64,000 nucleotides of DNA from Vibrio sinaloensis. GTDB lineage: Bacteria > Pseudomonadota > Gammaproteobacteria > Enterobacterales > Vibrionaceae. Positions 17,174 to 24,752 of this stretch are shown here, one piece after another (positions within the stretch are counted from its first letter, which is position 1; each line of letters starts with the position of its first letter). Position numbers and translations under genes: made by a program. The DNA lies in assembly GCF_000808535.1 (NCBI RefSeq), contig NZ_JWLV01000049.1:62001-126000 (forward strand), read 5' to 3'. The notes under the pieces are model-generated. The model was not told the origin of the DNA, did not search any database, and saw only the letters and a program-made list of their open reading frames with translations.

Positions 17174-17505
17174 GAATTTCCCTTCCTTTATTCATTATTA
17201 ACCCCATTGCAAGTTTAGTTGCTTTGGGAGTTTCCTATTAATGGAAACGGCATCTTTTTCAATCCGTATGTTGAAAAAGTGGCTGAATAATACCAAAAAA
17301 ACGGCAGATAATTACACGATTGTTAACGAATGTAGTAAAAAAGACTGAATATTAAATCCATGTGTATGAGGGTTTAATGCTTTTAAATTCTTTTAAATCA
17401 ATATCTTACTGGTTAACTATTGAGCGTCGAAGATTTGTTTAAGATGTGATCTGAATCACGCCATAATATTGGCGGCGTGATTCTTATTTTTGAGATGAAT
17501 GTGAC
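17174..17505. promoter_or_regulatory. Promoter region of the TRAP operon and argR 3' end, with CRP-like site
   Basis: These 332 bases lie between argR and the TAXI gene (both minus). A 10-bp stem GAATCACGCC/GGCGTGATTC (17453-17483) sits just after argR. It has a T-rich tail only on the plus strand. TGTGATCTGAATCACG at 17445-17460 is a near-perfect CRP half-site pair with the correct six-base spacing and overlaps the left arm of that stem. The site is about 270 bases upstream of the TAXI start, so the TRAP promoter is probably within 17300-17440, but I cannot name its hexamers. The rest is AT-rich without other features. Confidence 0.5.
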
Positions 17506-17976
17506 TTAGCCTGCGTACTCAAACAGGTCACAAACCGAGTCGAAAAGTTGTTCTGTTGTGACGGACAGTGTTGGAGTAATGAAGATCGTATCGTCGCCAG
17601 CAACCACACCTAAAATACCTTCCGCTTTGCCAAGTGAATCGAGCAAGCGTGCAATCAACTGCGCAGCTCCTGGACCAGTATGAATGACAACAATCGCATT
17701 GTTGTGATCGATATCTAGAACAAGTTCACGAAGTGAGCTAGATACGGTAGGTACACCAAGTTCAGCTGGTAGGCAGTACACCATCTCCATTTTGGCATTT
17801 CGCGTACGTACCGCGCCAAACTTGGTCAGCATACGAGAGACTTTAGACTGGTTGATATTTTCAAAGCCTTCATTTTTTAGAGCTTCAACAATATCGCCTT
17901 GTGAGCCGAAACGCTCTTCTTTTAATAGGGCTTTAAAAGCGCGAACGAGATTATCTTGTTTTTCTGAATGGCGCAT
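17506..17976 (-). CDS. argR: Arginine repressor ArgR
   Basis: The 156-residue protein has the ArgR winged-helix DNA-binding domain (residues 1-70, including LVRAFKALLKEERFGSQGDI and NQSKVSRMLTKFGAVRTRNA). It is followed by the arginine-binding oligomerisation domain, with GPGAAQLIARLLD and the signature GVVAGDDTIFITPT near residues 120-135. As a hexamer with arginine it represses arginine biosynthesis genes and often activates catabolic ones. It is divergent from mdh, the arrangement common in gammaproteobacteria. Likely targets in the window are argF, arcA and its own promoter. Confidence 0.97.
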   Translation of the reverse strand: MRHSEKQDNLVRAFKALLKEERFGSQGDIVEALKNEGFENINQSKVSRMLTKFGAVRTRNAKMEMVYCLPAELGVPTVSSSLRELVLDIDHNNAIVVIHTGPGAAQLIARLLDSLGKAEGILGVVAGDDTIFITPTLSVTTEQLFDSVCDLFEYAG

Positions 17977-18306
17977 GGTTATTTCACCAGTAGTTTATAA
18001 AAAGCGAGTGAATATTCTCGCATAGCTATGCATTCTACGCCAAGACTAGAAGCCAATTATGTCTAAGATATCACTGTAAACTTACTTTTTATTGATAACA
18101 AAAATGGTAGTTAAACCTTTGTCATTAAAGGCAAACAAGAGGATAATGCGCACCCCATTTGTGGCACGTTTTTGTCGGATTGCGCAAGGTCGCAAAGCTG
18201 ACGTTAATTGATTGTAATCAGGTTGTGATTGGTTTAGTTTTGTCACAGCAAATTACATTTCGCCCTACAAGATATATATAAGAGAATCATCTCAAGGAGA
18301 ACTACG
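17977..18306. promoter_or_regulatory. Divergent argR/mdh regulatory region
   Basis: On the argR side, 18004-18035 holds TGAATATTC and ATGCATTC half-sites and the palindromes GCGAG/CTCGC and GCATAGCTATGC. These fit an autoregulatory ARG-box pair, but imperfectly. On the mdh side, GTTAATTGATTGTAA (18203-18217) resembles an ArcA-P site, and mdh is ArcA-repressed in E. coli. A TATATATAA segment (18273-18281) is the likely -10, with TTACAT (18253-18258) as a possible -35. AAGGAGA at 18294-18300 is the mdh ribosome binding site. All sites were found by eye. Confidence 0.45.
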
Positions 18307-19239
18307 ATGAAAGTAGCCGTTATTGGTGCCGCTGGTGGCATCGGTCAAGCCCTAGCTTTACTACTTAAGAACCGCCTTCCAGCAGGTTCTGATCTAGCCC
18401 TGTACGATATTGCCCCTGTTACACCGGGTGTTGCTGCAGACCTTAGCCACATCCCAACGCCAGTTTCTATTAAAGGTTTCGCGGGTGAAGACCCAACGCC
18501 TGCACTAGAAGGTGCGGATGTTGTTCTTATCTCTGCGGGTGTAGCTCGTAAGCCTGGTATGGATCGCGCTGACCTGTTCAACGTTAATGCGGGTATCGTT
18601 AAGTCTTTGGCTGAGAAGATTGCTGTTGTATGTCCAAAAGCACTTGTGGGTATCATCACTAACCCAGTAAACACAACGGTGCCAATTGCTGCTGAAGTAT
18701 TGAAGAAAGCAGGCGTTTACGACAAGCGTCGCCTATTCGGTGTAACAACACTTGACGTGATTCGTTCAGAAACCTTTGTTGCTGAGCTGAAAGACAAAGA
18801 TCCAGGCGAAGTTCGCGTTCCTGTTATCGGTGGTCACTCAGGCGTAACAATCCTACCGCTACTTTCTCAAGTAGAAGGCGTTGAGTTCTCTGATGAAGAA
18901 GTTGCTGCTCTAACTAAGCGTATCCAAAATGCAGGTACTGAAGTTGTAGAAGCGAAAGCGGGTGGAGGCTCTGCAACTCTATCTATGGGTCAAGCTGCTT
19001 GTCGTTTTGGTCTTGCACTTGTTAAAGCTCTTCAAGGTGAAGAAGTGATTGAATACGCTTACGTTGAAGGTGACGGTGAGCATGCCCCATTCTTCGCGCA
19101 ACCAGTGAAGCTAGGTAAAGAAGGCGTTGAGGAAGTACTAAGCTACGGTCCTTTAAGTGACTTCGAAAAGGCTGCGCTTGACGGTATGCTAGAAACACTT
19201 AATGGTGATATCCAAACGGGTGTCGACTTCGCTAAGTAA
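18307..19239 (+). CDS. mdh: Malate dehydrogenase
   Basis: This 310-residue NAD-dependent enzyme interconverts malate and oxaloacetate in the TCA cycle. It shows the N-terminal Rossmann motif GAAGGIGQALALLLK, the substrate-binding RKPGMDRADLFNVNAGIV, TNPVNTTV and the catalytic-His segment GGHSGVTILPLLSQ (His near residue 177). Codon use is strongly biased to optimal codons, as expected for a highly expressed gene. It stands alone with its own promoter region and terminator. Its product oxaloacetate is the substrate of the OadGAB pump encoded 31 kb away. Confidence 0.98.
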   Translation: MKVAVIGAAGGIGQALALLLKNRLPAGSDLALYDIAPVTPGVAADLSHIPTPVSIKGFAGEDPTPALEGADVVLISAGVARKPGMDRADLFNVNAGIVKSLAEKIAVVCPKALVGIITNPVNTTVPIAAEVLKKAGVYDKRRLFGVTTLDVIRSETFVAELKDKDPGEVRVPVIGGHSGVTILPLLSQVEGVEFSDEEVAALTKRIQNAGTEVVEAKAGGGSATLSMGQAACRFGLALVKALQGEEVIEYAYVEGDGEHAPFFAQPVKLGKEGVEEVLSYGPLSDFEKAALDGMLETLNGDIQTGVDFAK

Positions 19240-19262
19240 GCATCTATTAGCGAGATGAATTT

Positions 19263-19288
19263 AAGCCGGCTTTCGAGTCGGCTTTTTT
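19263..19288 (+). terminator. Terminator of mdh
   Basis: AAGCCGGCT pairs with AGTCGGCTT (one G-U pair, short loop) and is followed by TTTTTT, 23 bases after the mdh stop. Confidence 0.9.
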
Positions 19289-19337
19289 GATCGTTTTTAT
19301 GGCTGACTCGTAACTCAATAAAAAGAGGAGAGTCGTC

Positions 19338-19529
19338 ATGGATATTGGTCGCATCAAAAAAGGCATGTTGGTTGAGAGCAAGTATGGGGTAGGACGTGTG
19401 TTGGTGGTAGATGAAACGACCCAAGCCGTTCTGCTTGAAGGGCGCGAGTCTCAGCAACAATTTGCCGCTCATATTGATGAACTATTGGATAATCCGCAAC
19501 TACACCAAGGGTGTGATAAGTACTACTAG
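19338..19529 (+). CDS. Small SH3/Tudor-like protein of unknown function
   Basis: A 63-residue open frame with a good ribosome binding site (AGAGGAGAG at 19324-19332) and its own strong terminator, so I take it as real. The core GMLVESKYGVGRVLVVD then TQAVLLEGRESQQQFAAHID predicts a five-strand SH3-like barrel. It resembles in layout the N-terminal Tudor-like domain of RapA, which is encoded in this same window as [21 protein letters not shown]. The C-terminus is short and polar. Lack of a signal peptide or membrane segment points to the cytoplasm. I do not recognise a named family. A nucleic-acid or RNA-polymerase contact role would be a guess from the fold. Confidence 0.75.
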   Translation: MDIGRIKKGMLVESKYGVGRVLVVDETTQAVLLEGRESQQQFAAHIDELLDNPQLHQGCDKYY

Positions 19530-19548
19530 TACCGAGACCGTTAAATAG

Positions 19549-19577
19549 AAAAAAGCGAGCCAAGGCTCGCTTTTTTC
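19549..19577. terminator. Bidirectional terminator between the 63-aa gene and ridA
   Basis: AAAAAAGCGAGCC and GGCTCGCTTTTTT form a near-perfect 13-bp stem with a two-base loop. A and T tracts on the two sides let it serve both convergent genes. Confidence 0.93.
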
Positions 19578-19592
19578 GTTTTGCTAAGACAA

Positions 19593-19982
19593 TTACTTAC
19601 GAACAGCAATCGCTTCGATTTCAATACCCACATCTTTTGGTAGGCGCGCTACTTCGACACATGAGCGTGCAGGGTAGTTAGCTACTTTGTGCTCATCGAA
19701 GAATGCACCGTACACCTCGTTTACCGTACCGAAATCGTTTAGGTCTTTAACAAATACTGTCATCTTAACGATATCAGTGACAGATAGGCCAGACGCTTCA
19801 ACGACAGCTTTTACGTTTTCAAGAGACTGACGAGCTTGCTCTGCGATGTCAGCTGATACTTCACCTGTTGCTGGGTTAACAGGGATTTGGCCAGAAGTCA
19901 GAACCATGTTGCCTAGGTCTACACCTTGTACGTAAGGGCCGATTGCTGCTGGTGCTGATTCAGTGTGAAGTACTTTAGTCAT
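19593..19982 (-). CDS. ridA: Reactive intermediate deaminase RidA
   Basis: A 129-residue member of the RidA/YjgF/UK114 family, which hydrolyses enamine and imine intermediates such as 2-aminoacrylate and protects PLP enzymes. Family marks are AIGPYVQGVDLGNMVLTSGQIP, the conserved Arg in YPARSCVEVARLPKDV (the carboxylate-binding residue) and the C-terminal VGIEIEAIAV. It lies downstream of pyrBI, separated by a terminator, the same neighbourhood as E. coli yjgF next to pyrBI. Residual read-through from pyrI is possible, but the terminator suggests mostly independent expression. Confidence 0.95.
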   Translation of the reverse strand: MTKVLHTESAPAAIGPYVQGVDLGNMVLTSGQIPVNPATGEVSADIAEQARQSLENVKAVVEASGLSVTDIVKMTVFVKDLNDFGTVNEVYGAFFDEHKVANYPARSCVEVARLPKDVGIEIEAIAVRK

Positions 19983-20054
19983 TGTTATGTTCCATCTGTT
20001 TAGGGTTAGTGGACAGGAAACTCAGTTTGCCGTGATTTACGTGCTGGGTAAAGC

Positions 20055-20082
20055 AAAAATCCCCGCTGGAATAGGCGGGGAT
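20055..20082 (-). terminator. Terminator of pyrBI
   Basis: On the minus strand ATCCCCGC and GCGGGGAT form an eight-bp stem followed by TTTTTG, 36 bases after the pyrI stop. Confidence 0.92.
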
Positions 20083-20117
20083 GGGTGAAAACGTGAGCTA
20101 TTACCGCAGCTTATGCA

Positions 20118-20579
20118 TTAACGCTCAGTCACAATTTCACGAGAGAAGACTTTTTCGCAGTATTTACATTTCAAACGAATATCGTCTTTCTTTTCGAATA
20201 CTTTAAAGCTGCTCTCTACAGGCTCACCATGAGTAATACAGTTGGTATTTGGACATTCAAATACGTTGTTCACTTGTTCTGGTAATTCTAGCGCCAGTTT
20301 CTTTACCACTTGGTAGTTTTCAATCTGGTTGACCGTGGCGTGTGGCGCATACAAGGCAAGTTTGCTCGCTTGCTCTTCGGTAATAAAGATGTTTTCAATC
20401 TTGAGCAAATCTTTATGACCAAGTGCCGATGACGGTAAGTTCAGACCAACAGTGACACGCTGCTCTGATTTGTGCATCGAGAAAAGCTTAAGCACTTTAA
20501 TACCAATTTGCGCTGGAATGTGGTCGATAACGGTACCGTTTTTAATTGCTTCAACCTGCAATTGAGTTTCTTTAGACAT
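20118..20579 (-). CDS. pyrI: Aspartate carbamoyltransferase regulatory chain
   Basis: The 153-residue regulatory subunit of ATCase binds CTP, UTP and ATP and mediates allosteric control of the PyrB trimers. The N-terminal effector domain starts QLQVEAIKNGTVIDHIPA. The C-terminal zinc domain has four cysteines, CPNTNC then CKYC (about residues 108-141). I chose the ATG at 20579, which has GAGAGGAAA upstream and a normal N-terminus, over an in-frame ATG seven codons earlier that overlaps pyrB. The gene follows pyrB by 17 bases, so c6r6 holoenzyme subunits are made from one message. Confidence 0.97.
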   Translation of the reverse strand: MSKETQLQVEAIKNGTVIDHIPAQIGIKVLKLFSMHKSEQRVTVGLNLPSSALGHKDLLKIENIFITEEQASKLALYAPHATVNQIENYQVVKKLALELPEQVNNVFECPNTNCITHGEPVESSFKVFEKKDDIRLKCKYCEKVFSREIVTER

Positions 20580-20596
20580 GGTAATTTTCCTCTCGA

Positions 20597-21526
20597 TCAC
20601 AGTGTTTCGTTAAGAACAAGCGCAAGCAGTGCTTGACGTGCATAGACGCCATTTTCCGCTTGTTCGAAGTAATAAGCGTAAGGTGTTTTATCAACGTCGA
20701 CGGTGATTTCATCCACACGTGGTAGAGGATGAAGTACCTTTAGGTTGTCGCGCGCATCTTCCAGCAAAGCGGCGGTTAGGATGTAAGCTGACTTAATGTG
20801 TGCGTATTCTGATTCATCGAAACGCTCTTTTTGTACACGTGTCATGTAGAGCACGTCGAGTTCTGGGATAACGCTTTCCATGTCGGTGTGTAGGCTAAAT
20901 TCTATGCCTGCTTCGTCTAACTCTTCACAGATGTAATCTGGCATCGCTAACGCTTCCGGTGCGATAAAGAAGAAGCGAATGTTGTTGAATTTTGCGAGTG
21001 CCTGAGTCAGTGAGTGAACGGTACGACCATATTTAAGGTCGCCGACAAACGCGACGTTGAGGTTGTCTAAACGACCTTGAGTTTCCGCAATCGAGAAGAG
21101 GTCGAGCAAGGTTTGGGTTGGGTGTTGGTTGGCACCGTCACCGCCATTGATGACTGGAACGCCATTGGAAAATTCAGACGCTAGGCGCGCTGCACCTTCT
21201 TGAGGATGGCGCATAACGAAAGCATCGACGTAAGAAGAGATCACTTGCACAGAGTCAGCCAGTGTTTCGCCTTTTTTAGCAAGGGATGTGTTACCGCCGT
21301 TATCGAAACCAATCACATCACCACCGATGCGTTGGATTGCCGTTTCGAATGACAAACGTGTACGGGTTGATGGTTCAAAGAAGCAGCTTGCGACCACTTT
21401 GTTTTTGATCAGCTCAGGCCTAGGCTCAGCTTTAAGCTCACCCGCTGTTTTGACAATCAATTCTAGCTCTTCACGAGAAAGCTCAGGAATTGAGATAATG
21501 TGCTTGTTGTAAAGCGTGTTTGTCAT
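20597..21526 (-). CDS. pyrB: Aspartate carbamoyltransferase catalytic chain
   Basis: This 309-residue enzyme joins carbamoyl phosphate and aspartate in the first committed step of pyrimidine synthesis. Carbamoyl-phosphate site motifs are FFEPSTRTRLSFE (about residues 50-62) and HPTQTLLDL near 134; HPLPRVDEI closes the active site. The ATG at 21526 gives the standard N-terminus (TNTLYNKHIISI, compare E. coli ANPLYQKHIISI) and has GGGAAG in front. An in-frame upstream start eleven codons earlier would lie close to the attenuator hairpin. Expression should be set by UTP through the leader described separately. Confidence 0.98.
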   Translation of the reverse strand: MTNTLYNKHIISIPELSREELELIVKTAGELKAEPRPELIKNKVVASCFFEPSTRTRLSFETAIQRIGGDVIGFDNGGNTSLAKKGETLADSVQVISSYVDAFVMRHPQEGAARLASEFSNGVPVINGGDGANQHPTQTLLDLFSIAETQGRLDNLNVAFVGDLKYGRTVHSLTQALAKFNNIRFFFIAPEALAMPDYICEELDEAGIEFSLHTDMESVIPELDVLYMTRVQKERFDESEYAHIKSAYILTAALLEDARDNLKVLHPLPRVDEITVDVDKTPYAYYFEQAENGVYARQALLALVLNETL

Positions 21527-21557
21527 AATCATCTTCCCAGTCATGAATTTTAGGCAC

Positions 21558-21583
21558 AAAAAAGCCCCCCATTACGGGAGGCC
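21558..21583 (-). terminator. pyrBI attenuator
   Basis: On the minus strand GCCTCCC and GGGGGGC form a GC stem with a five-base loop followed by TTTTTT, located right at the end of the leader peptide frame and 32 bases before pyrB. In enterobacterial pyrBI, translation of the leader close behind a UTP-starved, paused polymerase prevents this hairpin; the same layout is present here. Confidence 0.93.
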
Positions 21584-21676
21584 TTAGAAATCGGTGGAAA
21601 TAGTAAAATAGAGCGCCGATAAGCTCATTGGCTTACCCAGTGTAATACGCTTTGTAGAGCACGAATTACGTGGCAT
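21584..21676 (-). CDS. pyrL: pyrBI leader peptide
   Basis: A 30-codon frame (ATG at 21676, TAA ending at 21584) starts with MPRNSCSTKRITLGKPMS and ends with LYFTISTDF. It has a strong ribosome binding site (GGAGG at 21692-21688), and its stop codon abuts the attenuator stem. The RNA of codons 21-27 is rich in U (CUCUAUUUUACUAUUUCC), suitable for UTP-sensitive pausing. The peptide itself is expected to have no function; only its translation matters. This is shorter than the E. coli pyrL leader peptide but has the same architecture. Confidence 0.88.
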   Translation of the reverse strand: MPRNSCSTKRITLGKPMSLSALYFTISTDF

Positions 21677-21707
21677 ATTTTTACTACCTCCAGACAAATT
21701 GCCGAGC

Positions 21708-21735
21708 ATTATACGCTGAAGATTTGTTAACGCAA
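21708..21735 (-). promoter_or_regulatory. pyrBI promoter
   Basis: On the minus strand TTGCGT (21735-21730), a 16-base spacer and a perfect TATAAT (21713-21708) precede the pyrL ribosome binding site. The start site should fall near 21701, giving a leader of about 175 bases before pyrB. Confidence 0.8.
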
Positions 21736-21776
21736 GCGATTACATCGAGGGTTTTCCTGTCGATATTCTACCTTGT

Positions 21777-22781
21777 TTAGCTACCGAGTGTGGCCACCAT
21801 CACAGCTTTAATTGTGTGCATTCGGTTTTCTGCTTCATCAAACACAATGGAATGCTCGGATTCAAACACTTCGTCCGTGACTTCTAAGCCATTCATGCCG
21901 TACTTTTCTGCGACTTCTTTACCTATGGTGGTTTCATCGTTATGGAATGCCGGTAAACAGTGCATGAACTTAACTTGCGGATTGCCCGTTTTAGCAATGA
22001 CGTCCATATTGACTTGATATGGTTTCATCATGGCGACGCGTTGATCCCACGCTTCTGGTGCTTCTCCCATAGAGACCCAAACGTCGGTGTAGAGGTAATC
22101 ACAACCTTGTACGCCTTCATCAACATTCTCTGTTAGGGTGATTTTAGCACCAGTGCTGTTGGCGATAGCTAGGCAGGCGTTGACCAGTTCTTCTTCCGGC
22201 CAGTAGGCTTTTGGCGCGACGAGGCGGATGTCCATCCCCATTTTCGCTGCGCCCACTAACAATGAGTTGCCCATGTTGTTACGCGCATCGCCAAGGTAAG
22301 CAAACTTGATTTCGTGCAGCTGCTTACCGCGGCCATGTTCAAGCATGGTGAGAAAATCTGCCAAGATCTGTGTTGGGTGAAACTCATCGGTTAGGCCGTT
22401 CCAGACAGGCACACCCGCGTAAGCGCCAAGTTCTTCAACGATCTCTTGACCAAAGCCACGATACTCAATGCCGTCGTACATACGCCCCAAGACACGCGCC
22501 GTATCTTTCATCGACTCTTTGTGACCAATTTGAGAGCCAGATGGACCGATGTAAGAGACTTGGGCGCCTTGATCAAACGCAGCGACTTCAAACGCACAGC
22601 GTGTGCGCGTTGACGCCTTTTCAAAGATCAGAGCAATGTTTTTACCCACCAGTTTTTTTTGCTCGGTCCCTGCGTATTTGGCTTTTTTAAGATCAGCAGA
22701 GAGATCAAGTAAGAATTGGATCTCTTTGGGAGTGAAATCGAGTAGCTTTAGGAAGTTTCGGTTACGTAGATTAAAGGCCAT
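21777..22781 (-). CDS. argF: Ornithine carbamoyltransferase
   Basis: This 334-residue enzyme converts ornithine and carbamoyl phosphate to citrulline. It carries the carbamoyl-phosphate motif FEKASTRTRCAFEVAA (about residues 54-69), HPTQILADFLTM (about 133-144), the ornithine-side MGEAPEAW and the catalytic HCLPAFH near residue 273. It lies upstream of the paralogous pyrB on the same strand but pyrBI has its own promoter. An ARG-box-like site is present upstream, favouring the anabolic enzyme. Since no arcB is seen next to arcA in this window, a catabolic contribution cannot be excluded. Confidence 0.97.
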   Translation of the reverse strand: MAFNLRNRNFLKLLDFTPKEIQFLLDLSADLKKAKYAGTEQKKLVGKNIALIFEKASTRTRCAFEVAAFDQGAQVSYIGPSGSQIGHKESMKDTARVLGRMYDGIEYRGFGQEIVEELGAYAGVPVWNGLTDEFHPTQILADFLTMLEHGRGKQLHEIKFAYLGDARNNMGNSLLVGAAKMGMDIRLVAPKAYWPEEELVNACLAIANSTGAKITLTENVDEGVQGCDYLYTDVWVSMGEAPEAWDQRVAMMKPYQVNMDVIAKTGNPQVKFMHCLPAFHNDETTIGKEVAEKYGMNGLEVTDEVFESEHSIVFDEAENRMHTIKAVMVATLGS

Positions 22782-22842
22782 GCTCCAGTCCTTGAATGTT
22801 CATTCTTTCAATGGAGTTAGTTAAACATATTTAACCAATGTT

Positions 22843-22860
22843 TGTGAATAATTATTTTAA
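22843..22860 (-). promoter_or_regulatory. Candidate ARG box upstream of argF
   Basis: TGTGAATAATTATTTTAA matches the 18-base ArgR operator (wnTGAATwwwwATTCAnw) well in its left half and in the A/T core. A second, weaker TGAATGTTCATTC element lies at 22793-22805 near the start codon. ArgR usually needs paired boxes, so the site is a candidate only. Confidence 0.55.
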
Positions 22861-22865
22861 ATAAA

Positions 22866-22892
22866 TGCCGAGATATGAATTATATCTCGGCA
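22866..22892 (-). terminator. Terminator of the PIN-PhoH gene
   Basis: TGCCGAGATA and TATCTCGGCA form a ten-bp stem with a seven-base loop, followed on the minus strand by TTTATTT. It starts eight bases after the upstream gene's stop. Confidence 0.88.
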
Positions 22893-22899
22893 GAAGTGA

Positions 22900-24276
22900 C
22901 TATAAATTCTCTTCGGCATATTCTGCAAGGCGACTGCGAACCACACCATTTAGGTGAATGTTGGCGCTGCCTTCGAAGTTCTTGAAGCGTTCGACCATGT
23001 AAGTCAAACCTGATGTCACAGGGGTTAGATAGTGGGAGTCGATTTGAGCCAAGTTGCCTGAGCAGACGATCTTCGTCCCTTCACCACAGCGGGTAATGAT
23101 GGTTTTGATCTGAGAGGCTGTGAGGTTCTGACATTCATCAAGCAGAACGAAAGCATTTTGGATCGAACGACCGCGCATAAAGTTGATCGATTTGAATTGA
23201 ATATTGGCTTTATCACAGATGTATTTGAGCGATCCTTCGGTGCAGTGATCATTCTTATGCAGCGCTTCGAGGGTATCGGTGACAGCGGCAAGCCAAGGCA
23301 TCATTTTCTCTTCTTCACTGCCGGGTAAGAATCCAATTGCCTCGCCAATATCAGGCGTATTTCGCGTAACAATGATCTTATCAAATATGCCTTTCTCGAT
23401 GGTCTGCTCCAGCGCTGAAGCAAGAGCGAGTAAGGTTTTACCACTACCAGCGGCACCGGTTAAGATCACTAGATCGATATCAGGATCGAGTAGCGCATCT
23501 AACGCCATACCTTGGTAAATATTTTTCGGCGTGATGTCCCAAGCTCTTCGGTGCATCATGCGCTCTCGGCTGAGATCCTTGATGGTGATTTTGTCTTGTT
23601 CGATCTCCTCAACTCGTCCAGCAAAATCACTCTCTTCATCAATGACGTATTGATTAATGTAGGTGGGTTCAAAGGGCGCGCGATCGAGTGTGTGGTAAGT
23701 ACGGCCGGCAAGATTCTTACTTTCGACTTGTTCGACGTTACTCCAAAAATCCCCTTCAATTTGTTGGAAACCTTTTGTTAGGTATTGGACGTCATCGATC
23801 AATTGGTCTGTTCGGTAGTCTTCGACAAATCGAACTCCGGCACCTTTGGCACGCAAACGCATGTTAATGTCTTTCGTCACCAAGATGACTTCACGAGGTG
23901 CTCGTTTATTTTGCAGGTAAAGCACCCCGTTTAAGATTCGGTTATCGCCAGCTTTATCAGCGAAAGCTTTGACGGTTTCTTGCAATTCGAAATCGGCCAG
24001 AATGGCGATATGTCCAGTATTCTCTGAGTCTTTGTTAATCGGGATCCCTTCAGAGATTTCATCGGGGGTGGCGTCTTTAAACATGGCTTCGAGCGCTCGG
24101 ATGGCGACTCGGGCATCACGTGCGACATCGCGTTTGCTGTCTTTAATTCGATCGAGCTCTTCTAATACAGTCATCGGGATGACGACATCGTGTTCTTTGA
24201 AGGAATAGATGGCTAAAGGTTCGTGAAGAAGGATGTTGGTGTCTAGAACAAAAAGTTTCCGGTCTGTGTCACCCAT
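22900..24276 (-). CDS. PIN domain-PhoH ATPase fusion protein
   Basis: The 458-residue protein has an N-terminal PIN-type nuclease domain (LFVLDTNILLHEP with the first acidic residue, then EELDRIKDS) over about residues 1-150. A PhoH-type ATPase follows, with Walker A GAAGSGKTLLALA near residue 255 and Walker B LLDECQN near 380. PIN-PhoH (PhoH2-like) proteins are RNA helicase/RNases that unwind and cut RNA in studied actinobacterial cases. Activity here is inferred. The start at 24276 has an AAGGAGA ribosome binding site. The upstream leader is long and holds a short hairpin. Confidence 0.92.
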   Translation of the reverse strand: MGDTDRKLFVLDTNILLHEPLAIYSFKEHDVVIPMTVLEELDRIKDSKRDVARDARVAIRALEAMFKDATPDEISEGIPINKDSENTGHIAILADFELQETVKAFADKAGDNRILNGVLYLQNKRAPREVILVTKDINMRLRAKGAGVRFVEDYRTDQLIDDVQYLTKGFQQIEGDFWSNVEQVESKNLAGRTYHTLDRAPFEPTYINQYVIDEESDFAGRVEEIEQDKITIKDLSRERMMHRRAWDITPKNIYQGMALDALLDPDIDLVILTGAAGSGKTLLALASALEQTIEKGIFDKIIVTRNTPDIGEAIGFLPGSEEEKMMPWLAAVTDTLEALHKNDHCTEGSLKYICDKANIQFKSINFMRGRSIQNAFVLLDECQNLTASQIKTIITRCGEGTKIVCSGNLAQIDSHYLTPVTSGLTYMVERFKNFEGSANIHLNGVVRSRLAEYAEENL

Positions 24277-24752
24277 AAGCGTCTCCTTGCCGACATGCGG
24301 CTTGCTTACCCCTCATACTCTTGTATGAAGTGGTCTACCTGCGGATGCTTGCAGAAATGTAGCCCGGTAATCAGAGATCGCTGATGGTTTGACTACAAAA
24401 ACTGCAAACCCGTGTTGATCGTCACCCTAATGAAATGCATCTCTTGTGCCAGCCAAATTGTTGACGGCGCAAGTGCATGTTCACCATTAAGTATAAGCCT
24501 GTTTTTCAACACTCCTAATTAGAAGTGCCACTGATTTCTTACACTTTGATGTCATGTACAGCTTTGATAAAAAATTGTTGGTTTTTGAGGCCTTTGTACG
24601 TGACCAATGTCACAGCTTCGAGTAAGATTAGCGACCTTTTTCTGCGCTGTAGCTGGCCACTCTTTTTCCTCGTCAGCTGCCTTTCAAGTTGCGCAAGAAC
24701 AGCTAAGATTTATAGACCCATTTTTGAATTAAACAGATGAGGTAGTCGATTC
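24277..24752. other. Divergent promoter region between PIN-PhoH gene and rapA
   Basis: These 476 bases carry no supportable gene. On the PhoH side there is a small stem CATAC/GTATG near 24320-24333. On the rapA side TTGCGC (24688-24693), 16 bases, then TATAGA (24710-24715) is a plausible sigma70 promoter, giving a leader of about 30 bases. A 71-codon frame at 24525-24740 lacks a ribosome binding site and family-like sequence and covers the rapA promoter; I do not call it. I found no sRNA signature. Confidence 0.45.

Noticed and set aside
18226..18245. CRP site in the mdh promoter (TGTGA ... TCACA)
   Set aside because: The half-sites are about 13 bases apart rather than six, so CRP would not bind them as one site.
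24525..24740. 71-codon open frame upstream of rapA
   Set aside because: Overlaps the likely rapA promoter, has no SD and no recognisable protein features.
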